NCBI GenBank assembly: GCA_025352085.1
Contig: JANXUA010000153.1
Location: forward strand, 1-43,456
Direction: 5' to 3'
DNA: 43,456 bases
Source of the DNA: Caulobacteraceae bacterium
Lineage (GTDB): Bacteria > Pseudomonadota > Alphaproteobacteria > Caulobacterales > Caulobacteraceae
Positions 1 to 7,907 of the stretch are shown piece by piece. Each line of letters opens with the position of its first letter. Position 1 is the stretch's first letter. The notes beneath the pieces are model-generated. The model made no database searches. It was not told the DNA's origin and saw only the letters and a program-made list of their open reading frames with translations. A program made the position numbers and the translations under genes.

Positions 1-116
1 CGCTCCGGTGGGTCATCATGATCAGGGACGGTTGATATTAAGGGTTCGCCGCGGTTGGAATGCCGGCGTTCGCGAAAGGGATGGTCAGCGACGGCCCGGC
101 ATGCCTTATGCCCGTC

Positions 117-365
117 ATGTCGCGCGAAACCGTCTATATCCTGCAAGCCTATGTCGCCGGGCGCGGCAAGGCGCTGAAGGCGGAGCCGCAAGTCGGCTGC
201 AAGACGGCCGAGGAAGCCCGGCGCAAGGCCGAGCGCCTGGCCCCGCTGCGCCTTGGCGTCGTCGCCTTCGCGGCGTCGGCCGACATCGAGATGGGCGACT
301 ACGACGAGAACCCCGTCATCCTGTTCAAGGCGGGCCAGCTCCCGCCGCCCTGGAACGAGGATTGA
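117..365 (+). CDS. Small conserved-looking hypothetical protein (82 aa)
   Basis: Unrecognised small soluble protein. The ATG at 117 begins MSRETVYILQAY; an in-frame ATG at 60 would add 19 residues of a different, shadow-like composition, so 117 is preferred. The middle is Lys/Arg/Ala-rich (around residues 18-45), followed by a hydrophobic stretch containing LGVVAFAAS and an acidic MGDYDENP segment before a short C-terminus. There is no signal peptide or membrane helix. It has the look of a cytoplasmic housekeeping small protein, but no family can be named. It stands alone: the next gene starts about 140 bases downstream, after a perfect GC-rich palindrome. Coding status rests on coherent composition and length only. 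Confidence 0.6.
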   Translation: MSRETVYILQAYVAGRGKALKAEPQVGCKTAEEARRKAERLAPLRLGVVAFAASADIEMGDYDENPVILFKAGQLPPPWNED

Positions 366-411
366 GCGCCCGTTAGGGGACACTGTTTCCGCCCCGGGAA
401 GCGGACGTTTG

Positions 412-427
412 GAGGCGCGCGCGCCTC
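412..427. repeat. Perfect 16-bp GC-rich palindrome
   Basis: GAGGCGCG is followed directly by its reverse complement CGCGCCTC, giving an uninterrupted 16-base palindrome between the small gene ending at 365 and the ACT-domain gene. There is no T-tract on either side, so it is not a classical intrinsic terminator. It could be a protein-binding site or a processing hairpin. Confidence 0.5.
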
Positions 428-508
428 TATGGCGTCATGAACCCCGTCGTAATAACAATGGCCCCGGATCTCGCCGGCCAAAGCCTAGGCCCATTTCGAA
501 AGTCACCG

Positions 509-1027
509 ATGGCGTTGTTCGTCTTAAGCGTGGTCGGCAGCGACCGGCCCGGGCTGACCGCGGCGCTCGCCGCCGCGGTCCTCTCGGCCGGGGGCAATTG
601 GCTGGAGAGTCATCTCAGCCGGCTAGGCGGCCTGTACGTCGGATCGGTGCTTGTCGAGCTGGAGGCGAACGGCGTTGACGCCTTGCGGTCGGCCGTGCGC
701 ACGGTGGACGCCCACGGCCTCGAGGTGCGGATCGCCCCGGCCGTCGAAGCCCCCGGACCGGATGGCGAAACGCTGCATTTCCGCCTGATCGGCCAGGACC
801 GCTCGGGGATCGTCAACCAGGTGACCGCCGTCCTGAGCGGCCTGGGCGCCAATATCGAGACGTTCAGTTCCTGGATCAGCGCCGAGCCCCATTCGGGCGT
901 CCCGCTGTTCAACATGGCGGCGTCGGTTCGGCTTCCGCCCGAACTGCACGTGGACAGGGTTCAGGCGGCGCTGGAGGACATCTCCGCCGAGGTCATGGTC
1001 GACATTTCGCTCACACCGGCGCCGTAG
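509..1027 (+). CDS. Two-ACT-domain protein, GcvR-like
   Basis: A 172-residue protein made of two tandem ACT domains (about 1-80 and 88-170). The first opens with LSVVGSDRPGLTAAL and the second with FRLIGQDRSGIVNQVTAVL; these G-x-D-R-x-G turns are the ligand-binding loops of ACT domains. The arrangement matches the glycine cleavage system repressor GcvR and related amino-acid-sensing proteins, which act through partner regulators rather than binding DNA themselves. The start at 509 is chosen because it begins directly at the first ACT strand; an upstream ATG at 437 adds 24 residues without domain character. The amino acid sensed cannot be told from the sequence, and no gcv gene lies nearby. 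Confidence 0.8.
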   Translation: MALFVLSVVGSDRPGLTAALAAAVLSAGGNWLESHLSRLGGLYVGSVLVELEANGVDALRSAVRTVDAHGLEVRIAPAVEAPGPDGETLHFRLIGQDRSGIVNQVTAVLSGLGANIETFSSWISAEPHSGVPLFNMAASVRLPPELHVDRVQAALEDISAEVMVDISLTPAP

Positions 1028-1084
1028 CGCCATAAGCCGAGGTTGGGCCTCTGACCGGAGGTTTGCGGTCGGTGACGGTGGGTG

Positions 1085-1111
1085 GGCGCGACCGGCGCCG
1101 AGCCTTTTTTT
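1085..1111 (+). terminator. Candidate intrinsic terminator after the ACT-domain gene
   Basis: GGCGC (1085-1089) pairs with GCGCC (1095-1099) around a 5-base loop. After five bases comes a run of seven T residues (1105-1111). The stem is short, so the call is tentative, but a T7 run is rare in this GC-rich window and it lies 60-80 bases after the stop codon. The rest of 1028-1315 holds nothing else I can support. Confidence 0.42.
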
Positions 1112-1315
1112 CCAACATGCGGCAGCGGGGCTCATTGGCTCGCTTCCGGGAACACGACATTTCAGCCGGTGGAATCAGCGACAAGCCAAAGACAACGATC
1201 ACGGCGGCTCAAGGGGCGAGCATAGCCCGCCACCGGTTGGCCTTGCAGTTGGCGCCTGTCGTGGCATTGTCGGTCTTCGCACCACGACTTCCTCTTAAAG
1301 ACGAGCGACGCTTCC

Positions 1316-1765
1316 ATGCGCCACGCCCTGATCGTCCTTTGCGCCCTGATCCTCAACGCCTCGCTTGTGGAGCGGGCGTGGGCCGCGCAGGCCTGTGCAT
1401 GGATCGTCGAGTCGGTCGAGGACGACGGCGCGCACATGTTCAAACTGAACCTCAGCGTCGATGCGCCGACATCGGTGGCGGTGCGGTTCCAGGGGCCTGG
1501 CTTCACCTCGGCCTCCATGGGCGGGGACGTGATCCAGCTGGGCCCGGGCGATGCGAAGGACGTCGACAGCGAAGGTTTCGATGTCAGCGCCGGAGATGAT
1601 CTCCACTTCGACGTGCGGCTGTTCGATCACCCGTTGGCGTCTCTGGACGAGGCGAAGAACCCCACTCGAAAACCGCTGGCGACGTTCGCCTTTCATGGGA
1701 AGGTGGGCCAGGATGGACGCGCGTCGCCGGCCGACCTCGCCAAGCAGTGCAGACCCATAGGCTAA
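1316..1765 (+). CDS. Secreted protein of unknown function (149 aa)
   Basis: The N-terminus (RHALIVLCALILNASLVERAWA) is a Sec-type signal peptide with likely cleavage after AWA at about residue 23. The mature part has two cysteines (near the start, AQACAW, and at the C-terminus, KQCRP) that could form a disulfide in the periplasm, and a regular alternation of hydrophobic and polar residues typical of a small beta-rich domain. No family is recognised. It stands alone: about 290 bases separate it from the upstream gene, and the downstream GMC gene has its own ribosome-binding site. A weak hairpin (1768-1784) follows the stop without a T-tract. Confidence 0.68.
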   Translation: MRHALIVLCALILNASLVERAWAAQACAWIVESVEDDGAHMFKLNLSVDAPTSVAVRFQGPGFTSASMGGDVIQLGPGDAKDVDSEGFDVSAGDDLHFDVRLFDHPLASLDEAKNPTRKPLATFAFHGKVGQDGRASPADLAKQCRPIG

Positions 1766-1983
1766 GAAAGGACCGCCGCTCCTTCTCGATGGGAGGGGCC
1801 GGAATCAGGTATTTGATCGGCAAGATACCGATTGACCCATCGGGCCGGTACTTCAGTTAATCGGTGTCATGTCGCCCGAATTCCCGAATTCTTCTCACGG
1901 AAAAGAGGGGGTCTTCCTTGCCAGGTCGTTGGGCTTCCTACATGATCCCCACAACGGTCGAAGCCGCCCCTGGGGAGATCGCC

Positions 1984-3822
1984 ATGCCTGACGCTTTCGA
2001 CTACGTCATCGTTGGCGGCGGCTCTGCCGGCGCGGTGATCGCCTCTCGGCTCAGCGAAGATCCCGCCTGCCGCGTCGCCCTTATCGAGGCCGGCGGTCGC
2101 CCGCCCGAGCATGAGCTGATACCGGTCGCCTGCGCCAGTCTGCAGCTCGATCCGCAGACAGACTGGATGTACACAGCCGACCCCGGCAAGGCCGGACGCG
2201 GACTGCATGGAAACCGCATGCCCGTGCCGCGCGGCAAGATGCTCGGCGGCTCCTCGGGCATCAACTACATGGCCTATGTGCGCGGCCATCCCGGCGACTT
2301 CGACGCCTGGGCGCAGCGCGGGGCGAGTGGCTGGTCCTACGCCGAGGTGCTACCGTACTTCCAGAAGATCGAGGATTTCCACCCCAGTAACGAGATAACG
2401 AGCGACCAGGACGCCCACGGCCACGGCGGTCCGGTCAGCGTCGGCGTGCGCTCACCTGTCATTCCCGCCTCGCGTGGCTTCGTGCAGGCGAGCGAGAACG
2501 CCGGCATCCCCCGCGGCGACTACAATGGTCGCGATCGCGGCGGGCCGACAGGCGTCGTCTCGCTGATGCAGACCAACACCCGTAAGGGCAAGCGCGCCAG
2601 CACCTACCGCGCCTATCTCGAGGGTGCGCCCGAACAGCGCCCCAACCTGACGATCGTCACTGGTGCACTCGTCACCCGCGTCCTGCTGCAGGGCGAAGGC
2701 GAAACCCTGGCCGCCGTCGGCGTCGAATACCGCGATCAGACCGGCAAAACGCGCACCCCGCACGCCGCCTGCGAGGTGATCCTCAGCGCCGGCGCCGTCG
2801 GCTCGCCGCACATCCTGATGCTTTCGGGCATTGGTCCACGCCGCGAGTTGGAGGCCGCCGACGTCGTCTGCCGCCACGAAATGCCCCACGTCGGCAAGCA
2901 CCTCAAGGACCACATACAGTGCGCCATGTTCTTCCCGGCCCCGGGCGTCGGCCTGCCGATGAGCGAGGTCAGGATTTCGCTTGGCCCCGACGCCCTGCGT
3001 GGATCTGACGGCCTCCTGCCCGTCGATCCGGTCGACGACGACAAGCTGACACCCGAACAGGCCGGGCTAAAGGCCGAGGCTTCGCGCCGCGTGGAGGAAT
3101 GGCATGAGACGGGCAGCAGCCTGATCGCTTCATCTCTCTATGATGCCGTCGCTTTCACCTCGACGGGTCTCGGCGATCATCACAGCCACGACGCGCAGAT
3201 CGCGTTCATTCCCTGCGGCTACAACGAGGACTTGTTCTCGGCCCGCCTCAATATCGACACCAGCCGCTATTTCGAGGACGCCGCCGCCACCCTGGCCCCG
3301 GACAACGAGAACATCATCGTGCTCGCCAACCCGGTCCTGCCGCACAGCGAGGGCGAGATCGTGCTGCAGAGCGCCGACCCGACCGTCCCGCCGTCCATCC
3401 ACATGAACTATTTCGCCGACCCCCATGACCTTAAGGTGATGGTCGCGGTGATGCGCCGCGCCCTCGACATCGTCGAGCATTGGCCGGGCCCGGTTAAGCC
3501 CGGCCCGCTCGCTATCCCGCCGTTCCTGGCGCGCAAGCACGGCTACGTCCCCGGCCAGCCGCCAAGCGACGCCTTGCTGGAGAATATGGCCCTGCACTTC
3601 TCCACCACCGTCTACCACCTCTCATGCACCTGTCGGATCGGCGATGTCGTCGATGCGCGACTGCGCGTGCTGGGGGTCAAGAACCTACGTGTCGCCGACG
3701 CGAGCGTCATGCCGGAGATTGTGAGCGGCAATACCAACGCCGCCTCGATCATGATCGGCGAAAAGGCGGCCGAGATCGTAGCCCGGGATCGCGGGGTGAG
3801 GTTGGCGAGGTTTGTGGGGTAG
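1984..3822 (+). CDS. GMC-family FAD-dependent oxidoreductase (choline dehydrogenase-like)
   Basis: A 612-residue glucose-methanol-choline oxidoreductase that should oxidise a primary alcohol using FAD. The ADP-binding motif G11-x-G13-x-x-G16 opens the protein and is followed by an IEAGG strand end near residue 37. The GMC signature region PRGKMLGGSSGINYMAY lies around residues 80-96. The catalytic histidine is H545 in VYHLSCTCRIG and the partner residue is an asparagine in SGNTNAASIMIGEKAA (N583/N585). It is longer than the usual 530-560 residues, with extra sequence around 320-410 in the substrate cap. The motif around H545 is also unusual: SC replaces the common VG. The start at 1984 follows GGGGAG and begins right at the Rossmann fold; ATGs at 1864 and 1942 are rejected. 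No electron acceptor or aldehyde dehydrogenase is adjacent, so the substrate is unknown. Confidence 0.92.
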   Translation: MPDAFDYVIVGGGSAGAVIASRLSEDPACRVALIEAGGRPPEHELIPVACASLQLDPQTDWMYTADPGKAGRGLHGNRMPVPRGKMLGGSSGINYMAYVRGHPGDFDAWAQRGASGWSYAEVLPYFQKIEDFHPSNEITSDQDAHGHGGPVSVGVRSPVIPASRGFVQASENAGIPRGDYNGRDRGGPTGVVSLMQTNTRKGKRASTYRAYLEGAPEQRPNLTIVTGALVTRVLLQGEGETLAAVGVEYRDQTGKTRTPHAACEVILSAGAVGSPHILMLSGIGPRRELEAADVVCRHEMPHVGKHLKDHIQCAMFFPAPGVGLPMSEVRISLGPDALRGSDGLLPVDPVDDDKLTPEQAGLKAEASRRVEEWHETGSSLIASSLYDAVAFTSTGLGDHHSHDAQIAFIPCGYNEDLFSARLNIDTSRYFEDAAATLAPDNENIIVLANPVLPHSEGEIVLQSADPTVPPSIHMNYFADPHDLKVMVAVMRRALDIVEHWPGPVKPGPLAIPPFLARKHGYVPGQPPSDALLENMALHFSTTVYHLSCTCRIGDVVDARLRVLGVKNLRVADASVMPEIVSGNTNAASIMIGEKAAEIVARDRGVRLARFVG

Positions 3823-3943
3823 GGAGGGAGGCCAGAGGTTTGCTCGGACTTTTAGCGTCTCAAGAGGCTCGATATTCACCGTTGGCTTCCGTACGAATAG
3901 CGGACCTTGCCAATACCGATCCCCTAACCGGCGAAGACTGGGT

Positions 3944-3957
3944 CCCGCCTTTGCGGG
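3944..3957. terminator. Small hairpin between convergent GMC and atp genes
   Basis: CCCGC-CTTT-GCGGG forms a compact 5-bp stem with a 4-base loop in the space between the convergent GMC and ATP synthase genes. There is no U-tract, so termination by this hairpin alone is uncertain. Confidence 0.35.
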
Positions 3958-3970
3958 TAGTACGGATTGA

Positions 3971-3997
3971 GGCGGGCCCGGGGTCTTGCCGCCCGCC
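3971..3997 (-). terminator. GC hairpin immediately after the ATP synthase b gene
   Basis: GGCGGGC (3971-3977) is the reverse complement of GCCCGCC (3991-3997), giving a 7-bp all-GC stem with a 13-base loop. It sits one base beyond the stop of the last F0 gene (TAA at 3999-4001). It is the most plausible 3' end structure of the F0 transcript, although no T-run follows. Confidence 0.45.
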
Positions 3998-3998
3998 C

Positions 3999-4502
3999 TT
4001 AAGCCGCGAACCGTTTGCCCAAACCGGCCAGGCCGGCGTCGATCAGGGGATCGGACTTGGCGGCGGCGAGGCGGGCGGTCAGCACCGCTTCGGCGGCCTG
4101 GGCGGCGAGATCGGCGGCGGCGGCCTTCACTTCGGCGGCGGCCTGGGCTTCGGCGATGGCGATCTTGCGCTCCGCCAGATCGGCGCGGCGCTTGATGTCT
4201 TCTTCGAGCTTCTCGGCGGCTTCGGCGCGCAGGCGGTCGGCGTCGGCCTGGGCGGCCTTGAGCATTTCGGCGGAGGCTTTTTCGATCTCCGCGTGCCGCG
4301 TCTTGACCTGGGTGAGGAGGGATTGCGCCTCGGCGTTCAGGCGGGCCGCTTCGTCGAGCTGGGCCTGAACCTTAGCCCCCGCGGCATCCAAAGCCTTGCC
4401 GATCATGCCGTGTGCGCCGACGCGCCACAGAACGAAGCCGAACACCAGCAGGCCGATGAACACCCAGAAGTGGGGATCGTTGAGGTTGTAGAATACGGAC
4501 AC
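3999..4502 (-). CDS. atpF: F0F1 ATP synthase subunit b
   Basis: A 167-residue peripheral-stalk subunit linking the F0 membrane sector to F1. It starts with a single hydrophobic segment containing HFWVFIGLLVFGFVLW (about residues 11-26) and continues as a long Ala/Glu/Lys-rich helix suited to a right-handed coiled coil, ending SDPLIDAGLAGLGKRFAA. The start is taken as the GTG at 4502 (VSVFYNLNDP): the reading frame continues further upstream, but only as sequence overlapping the end of the b' gene, whose stop is at 4525. With b' it forms the b/b' heterodimer usual in alphaproteobacteria. It is the last gene of the five-gene F0 operon. Confidence 0.93.
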   Translation of the reverse strand: MSVFYNLNDPHFWVFIGLLVFGFVLWRVGAHGMIGKALDAAGAKVQAQLDEAARLNAEAQSLLTQVKTRHAEIEKASAEMLKAAQADADRLRAEAAEKLEEDIKRRADLAERKIAIAEAQAAAEVKAAAADLAAQAAEAVLTARLAAAKSDPLIDAGLAGLGKRFAA

Positions 4503-4524
4503 GTCTAGGTTCTCGTCATTGGTT

Positions 4525-5055
4525 CTAGGCTTGCGCGGGCTTGGCGGCGGCGAGCGCGCGTTCGACCTCGGACGCATCGGCGGCGACGCCGGTCAGGCGG
4601 GCGATCATGGCCTGGGCGGTGTCGACGGCGATGGCCTTGACGTGGACCATGGCCGCGGCGCGCGCCGCGGCGATGCGCGCCTCGGCGGCGTTCATGGCGA
4701 CGGCCAGCTTGGCGTCCTCCTCGGCCTGACGGGCGGCGGCGGCGGCCTTGGCCTCGCCCTGCGCGTCGATAGCCAGTTTCTGAGCGCGAGCACGCGCCAG
4801 CGCCATCTCGCCGGCCGCCGCGTCCGCGTCGGCCTGGGCGGCGTCACGCAGACGACGCGCTTCGCCGATATCGCCGGCGATCTTGTCTTCCCGCCCATCA
4901 ATGGTCCCGCCCACGCGCGGCACGAACACCTTGGCGAACAGGAGATAGAGCACGACGAAGATGACAAGCATCCACACCATCTGGCCAGGCCATTGGGCCA
5001 TGTCCAACTGGGGCAGACCGCCGCTATGCGCGGCGGCGGATACGGGCTCAGCCAC
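4525..5055 (-). CDS. atpF2: F0F1 ATP synthase subunit b'
   Basis: A 176-residue second stalk subunit. After a polar N-terminus comes one transmembrane helix, MVWMLVIFVVLYLLFAKVF (about residues 26-44), then the PRVGGTIDGREDKI segment characteristic of b' and a long Ala-rich coiled coil. Photosynthetic bacteria and most alphaproteobacteria carry this diverged b' copy next to b, and the two assemble as a heterodimer. It lies 10 bases after the c-subunit stop and 22 bases before the GTG of b. It is distinguished from b by the GGTIDGR motif and the longer N-terminal leader. Confidence 0.93.
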   Translation of the reverse strand: MAEPVSAAAHSGGLPQLDMAQWPGQMVWMLVIFVVLYLLFAKVFVPRVGGTIDGREDKIAGDIGEARRLRDAAQADADAAAGEMALARARAQKLAIDAQGEAKAAAAARQAEEDAKLAVAMNAAEARIAAARAAAMVHVKAIAVDTAQAMIARLTGVAADASEVERALAAAKPAQA

Positions 5056-5065
5056 GACGATCAGC

Positions 5066-5290
5066 CTATTTGAACAGGATCAGCAGGCCGACCACGAGGC
5101 CGAACAGGCCCATGGTTTCGGTCAGGGCCATGCCGAGGAAGAGATAGGTGCGCTCACTGGCGGCGGCGGCGGGGTTGCGGATCGCCGCTTGCAGATAGTT
5201 GCCGAACAGGATGCCGAGGCCCGCGCCGGCGCCGATCAGGCCGGTCATCGCCAGGCCCGCGCCGATGAATTTGGCTGCTTCAGGATTCAT
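5066..5290 (-). CDS. atpE: F0F1 ATP synthase subunit c
   Basis: A 74-residue proteolipid that forms the rotating c-ring. It is a two-helix hairpin: helix 1 around residues 8-32 (Gly/Ala-rich, GLIGAGAGLGILFG), the polar loop with RNP at 38-40, and helix 2 around 47-73. The proton-carrying carboxylate is E58 in GMALTETMGLFGL, a glutamate as in other alphaproteobacteria. The ATG at 5290 is set by the family N-terminus (MNPEAAKFIGAG) and an AAGGAACT ribosome-binding site just upstream. The reading frame stays open further upstream, but only as an out-of-frame shadow of subunit a. Confidence 0.96.
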   Translation of the reverse strand: MNPEAAKFIGAGLAMTGLIGAGAGLGILFGNYLQAAIRNPAAAASERTYLFLGMALTETMGLFGLVVGLLILFK

Positions 5291-5325
5291 GATGGGGAGT
5301 TCCTTATGGAGGTGGGGTTGGATGG

Positions 5326-6123
5326 TTAATGGCCGTGATCGAGATTCACGACCTCGTTGAGATAGACGCAGGCCAACGCCGACCAGACGAAGGCCTGAAT
5401 GATGGCGATGACGAAATCGAGCGCGGTCAGCGCCACGACCATGGCGAAGGACATGCCCGAACCGATCAGGCCCAGATTGTTGACGCCTATGCCGCTGAGG
5501 CCATAGGCGCCCAAGCCGATCACGAAGCTGGCGAAAATGTATACCACCACGTGGCCGCCCAGCATGTTGCCGAACAGTCGCAGGGCCAGGGTGAAGGGGC
5601 GGATCAGGAAGGACAGCATTTCGATCGGCATCAGGAAGAGCGCCATGCCCCAGTGCATGCCCGACGGCCAGAACAGCTTGAAGAAGCCCAGGCCATTGCG
5701 CGCGAAGCCGACCACCAGCACCGTGCCGAAGGTCAGGGCCGCCAGCAGGCCGGTCACCGCCAGCTGCGATGTCACGGTAAAACCGCCCGGCGCCAGACCG
5801 ATCAGATTGAGGATGGCTATGAGCATAAAGAGGGTGAAGATGAACGGCAAGAACGGCCGCCCACGGTCGCCGATAATGCCGCCGGTGAGCACCTCGTCGA
5901 TCATATTGTAGAGCATTTCGACCAAGGCCTGGGCGCGCCCCGGCACCAGAGCGCGTTTGGCTGAAAACATGAAGAACGCGCTGACCAACGCCGCGCCGAT
6001 CATCATGCACAGAACCGAGTTGGTGATCGACAGATCGACGGCGCCCAGACCCGGAATCGTCACGGGGGACAGATCCACAACCCTGTGGATCAGGAATTGC
6101 TCCATGGGTTCAATGGCTGCCAT
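5326..6123 (-). CDS. atpB: F0F1 ATP synthase subunit a
   Basis: A 265-residue membrane stator subunit that provides the two proton half-channels against the c-ring. Five or six hydrophobic helices are visible. The essential arginine is R182 in FTLALRLFGNMLGGH, followed by the conserved NMLGGH motif and a C-terminal helix with FVIAIIQAFVWSALACVYLNE. The N-terminus (MEQFLIHRVVDL) is typical of alphaproteobacteria. It is encoded between the small AtpI protein and subunit c. A start at the internal methionine of MEQFL would also suit the family. Confidence 0.96.
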   Translation of the reverse strand: MAAIEPMEQFLIHRVVDLSPVTIPGLGAVDLSITNSVLCMMIGAALVSAFFMFSAKRALVPGRAQALVEMLYNMIDEVLTGGIIGDRGRPFLPFIFTLFMLIAILNLIGLAPGGFTVTSQLAVTGLLAALTFGTVLVVGFARNGLGFFKLFWPSGMHWGMALFLMPIEMLSFLIRPFTLALRLFGNMLGGHVVVYIFASFVIGLGAYGLSGIGVNNLGLIGSGMSFAMVVALTALDFVIAIIQAFVWSALACVYLNEVVNLDHGH

Positions 6124-6155
6124 CGGTCGTCTATTCAGTCCTTCACGCCTAAAGC

Positions 6156-6512
6156 CTAGGCCTCTGCATCATCATCGTCCGGGACCGCCTGCGGCGGACC
6201 CCGTTTCGCCTGTTCCGCGGCGCTCATGCGCGCCGCGACGCGGACCGTCGCGAAGATCGACCATCCCGTTCCGATCAACAACCCGCACACCAGACCCCAC
6301 GGGTTGGTGTGCAAAACGCGATCGAACAACCACCCCAGGCCAAGCCCGCCCAGCATGCCACTGAGCATTTGACCAACGAGGCGATAACCGCCCGAGGCCT
6401 CGCCGCCGACAATCGCGGGGGCAGGTTTTCTCGCGCGACCGGCCTCGAACGCGTCCAAATCTCTATCGAGACGCCCGAGCGGGTCCTGGCGGCTATCCTG
6501 GGGTGTCGGCAT
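6156..6512 (-). CDS. atpI: AtpI-type F0 assembly protein
   Basis: A 118-residue protein with a charged, Pro/Asp-rich N-terminus (about 1-40), two transmembrane segments (about 47-63, MLSGMLGGLGLGWLFDRV, and 71-90, WGLVCGLLIGTGWSIF) and an acidic C-terminal tail ending DDDDAEA. This is the pattern of the AtpI/AtpZ family at the head of F0 operons, implicated in c-ring assembly and possibly in divalent cation handling. It opens the operon, 32 bases ahead of atpB. The stretch 6513-6667 upstream is the likely promoter region. Confidence 0.88.
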   Translation of the reverse strand: MPTPQDSRQDPLGRLDRDLDAFEAGRARKPAPAIVGGEASGGYRLVGQMLSGMLGGLGLGWLFDRVLHTNPWGLVCGLLIGTGWSIFATVRVAARMSAAEQAKRGPPQAVPDDDDAEA

Positions 6513-6649
6513 CGACCTTGAGGCAACCCTTGCAAGTCGACCCTCCGCGTCCCCATCACGGCCCGGCCAAGTCGCGGCGGAACCTACAGAGACGGGTGCG
6601 GTGCGTCAAGGCTCGGAACGGACTCCCCAGATACCAATTAACATATTGA

Positions 6650-6665
6650 AAATACATAGGTATTT
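6650..6665. promoter_or_regulatory. AT-rich inverted repeat between atpI and the SRAP gene
   Basis: AAATAC-ATAG-GTATTT is a perfect 6-bp inverted repeat two bases beyond the SRAP stop codon, inside an AT-rich patch (about 6631-6670) that stands out in this GC-rich DNA. It may be part of the F0 operon promoter or operator, or a weak terminator for the SRAP gene. Confidence 0.4.
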
Positions 6666-6667
6666 AA

Positions 6668-7261
6668 CTATCCGCCGCGCGGCGCGGCCATAACGGTGAA
6701 GGTCCCGGCCGGAGATGGCGCCAGTTGGTCGTTCACGGCGGCGGCGCCGTCCAGCCAAGCGGCCCAGTCACGGCGTTCCAAAACCACGATCTGGCGGTTG
6801 TGGATCGGCGCGATGTCCGGCCCCGGCGCGACCGTCAGCATGCTGAAGGCGTGGACGGCTTGGCCCTTATCGTCGCCGACGCCGACCACGCCGGCGATGC
6901 AGAACCAGTCCTCGCCGGTCTTGTTGAAGCGCCAGCGGGTTTTGGGGCTGGTCGATCCGGTGAACTCGTAGAAATGCGCGGCGGGAATCAGACACCGGTC
7001 GTGATTGAACCGGCGCCCCTCGGCGCGCAGATTGATGATCGGCGGCCCCTTGGGGCGCGGCGAACGCAGCCCCCAGCGCAGCATGTCCATCCGCGCGCCG
7101 GCGGGGCCGCGCCGGATCACCGGCGCGCGTTCGGTCGGCCATATCTCATCGCGCGGCTCGATGTTCAGGCGATCGCCCTCGGCGTCGACGGCGATTTCCA
7201 ACGCCTCGAAGGCCTCGACAAACAGCCGAAACGGAAGATCGACGCCGTAATCATTGCACAT
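6668..7261 (-). CDS. SOS response-associated peptidase family protein (SRAP, YedK/HMCES-like)
   Basis: A 197-residue SRAP protein, which protects abasic sites in single-stranded DNA by forming a thiazolidine crosslink with its N-terminal cysteine. Cys2 follows the initiator methionine, which must be removed. The other active-site positions are N77 in NLRAEG, E99 in AAHFYEF and H154 in IHNRQIVVL, in the same order as C2/N75/E105/H160 of E. coli YedK. The N-terminus MCNDYG departs from the common MCGR form, and HNRQ replaces the usual H-x-RMP, so this is a divergent subfamily seen in alphaproteobacteria. It ends near an AT-rich inverted repeat. No SOS box could be identified by eye. Confidence 0.87.
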   Translation of the reverse strand: MCNDYGVDLPFRLFVEAFEALEIAVDAEGDRLNIEPRDEIWPTERAPVIRRGPAGARMDMLRWGLRSPRPKGPPIINLRAEGRRFNHDRCLIPAAHFYEFTGSTSPKTRWRFNKTGEDWFCIAGVVGVGDDKGQAVHAFSMLTVAPGPDIAPIHNRQIVVLERRDWAAWLDGAAAVNDQLAPSPAGTFTVMAAPRGG

Positions 7262-7285
7262 GGGCTGGAGTCTCGATGTCGCCGA

Positions 7286-7894
7286 CTAGCCGGTCCGCCG
7301 CGCGTTGATGATCGTCACGGACGGCTCAAGAATCTGCCCCTTCATCACCCCTTCGCCCTTGGTCGGCGAGGTTGGGGCTTTCAGGATGGCGCGGACGACA
7401 TCCATGCCGCCCGTCACCTTGCCAAAGGCGGCGAAGCCCAGTTTGTCGCCCGCCGCCTTGGGATCGGCGTCGAGATAGGTCTGGTCGCCGATGCAGATGA
7501 AGAACTCCGACGCCGCGCTGCCGGGCGCATATCTGGCCATGGAGATGACGCCATCGGTATGGGAAAGGCCGGTTTGCGTAGTACTTTCGTGGGCGATCGG
7601 TGGAAAGGGTTGGGCGGGGGCGTTCTGCAGACCGCCCTGGATCAGTCCCAGAAGCGGCGCATCGCTGGTCTTCGACGCGCGGTAGAAGCTCGCGCCATCG
7701 AGGCGACCGGCATCCAGGTACCGCAGAAAATTACCGCTGGTGATCGGCGCCGCCATCGCGAGTTCAAGCGTAATGGCCCCGAGCGCCGTCTGTAGAACGA
7801 CACGGACAGTCGCTGTCGGTGTCTGGGCCGTCGCGCCGGCGGCGACGAGCGCGCCGGCGCCGGTCAGAAAGGCGCGTTTGTCGATTCCTCGCAC
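7286..7894 (-). CDS. Exported cyclophilin-type peptidyl-prolyl isomerase
   Basis: A 202-residue cyclophilin (PpiA/PpiB type) that catalyses prolyl cis-trans isomerisation. The N-terminus (RGIDKRAFLTGAGALVAAGATA) is an export signal; its KR followed by a moderately hydrophobic stretch resembles a Tat signal but lacks the full twin arginine. The domain shows VRVVLQTALGAITLEL, TSGNFLRYLD, a substrate-binding HTDGVISMAR segment and SEFFICIGDQ, ending with FGKVTGGMDVVRAIL. The usual FH-R-I motif is degenerate (ASFYRA, with a tyrosine for the common histidine), so isomerase activity is likely but not certain. It lies 13 bases downstream of the ABC permease gene start region's opposite end and may be co-transcribed with the exporter genes. 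Confidence 0.86.
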   Translation of the reverse strand: MRGIDKRAFLTGAGALVAAGATAQTPTATVRVVLQTALGAITLELAMAAPITSGNFLRYLDAGRLDGASFYRASKTSDAPLLGLIQGGLQNAPAQPFPPIAHESTTQTGLSHTDGVISMARYAPGSAASEFFICIGDQTYLDADPKAAGDKLGFAAFGKVTGGMDVVRAILKAPTSPTKGEGVMKGQILEPSVTIINARRTG

Positions 7895-7907
7895 CTCAAA
7901 TCCTCCG

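Noticed and set aside
1063-1599. 178-codon frame overlapping the secreted protein gene
   Set aside because: Arg-rich product without features; the overlapping frame at 1316-1765 has a proper signal peptide.
5066-6010. Apparent 314-codon protein ending as ATP synthase subunit c
   Set aside because: Only the last 74 codons are real; the upstream part is an out-of-frame reading of subunit a with a random, Arg/Gly/His-rich product.
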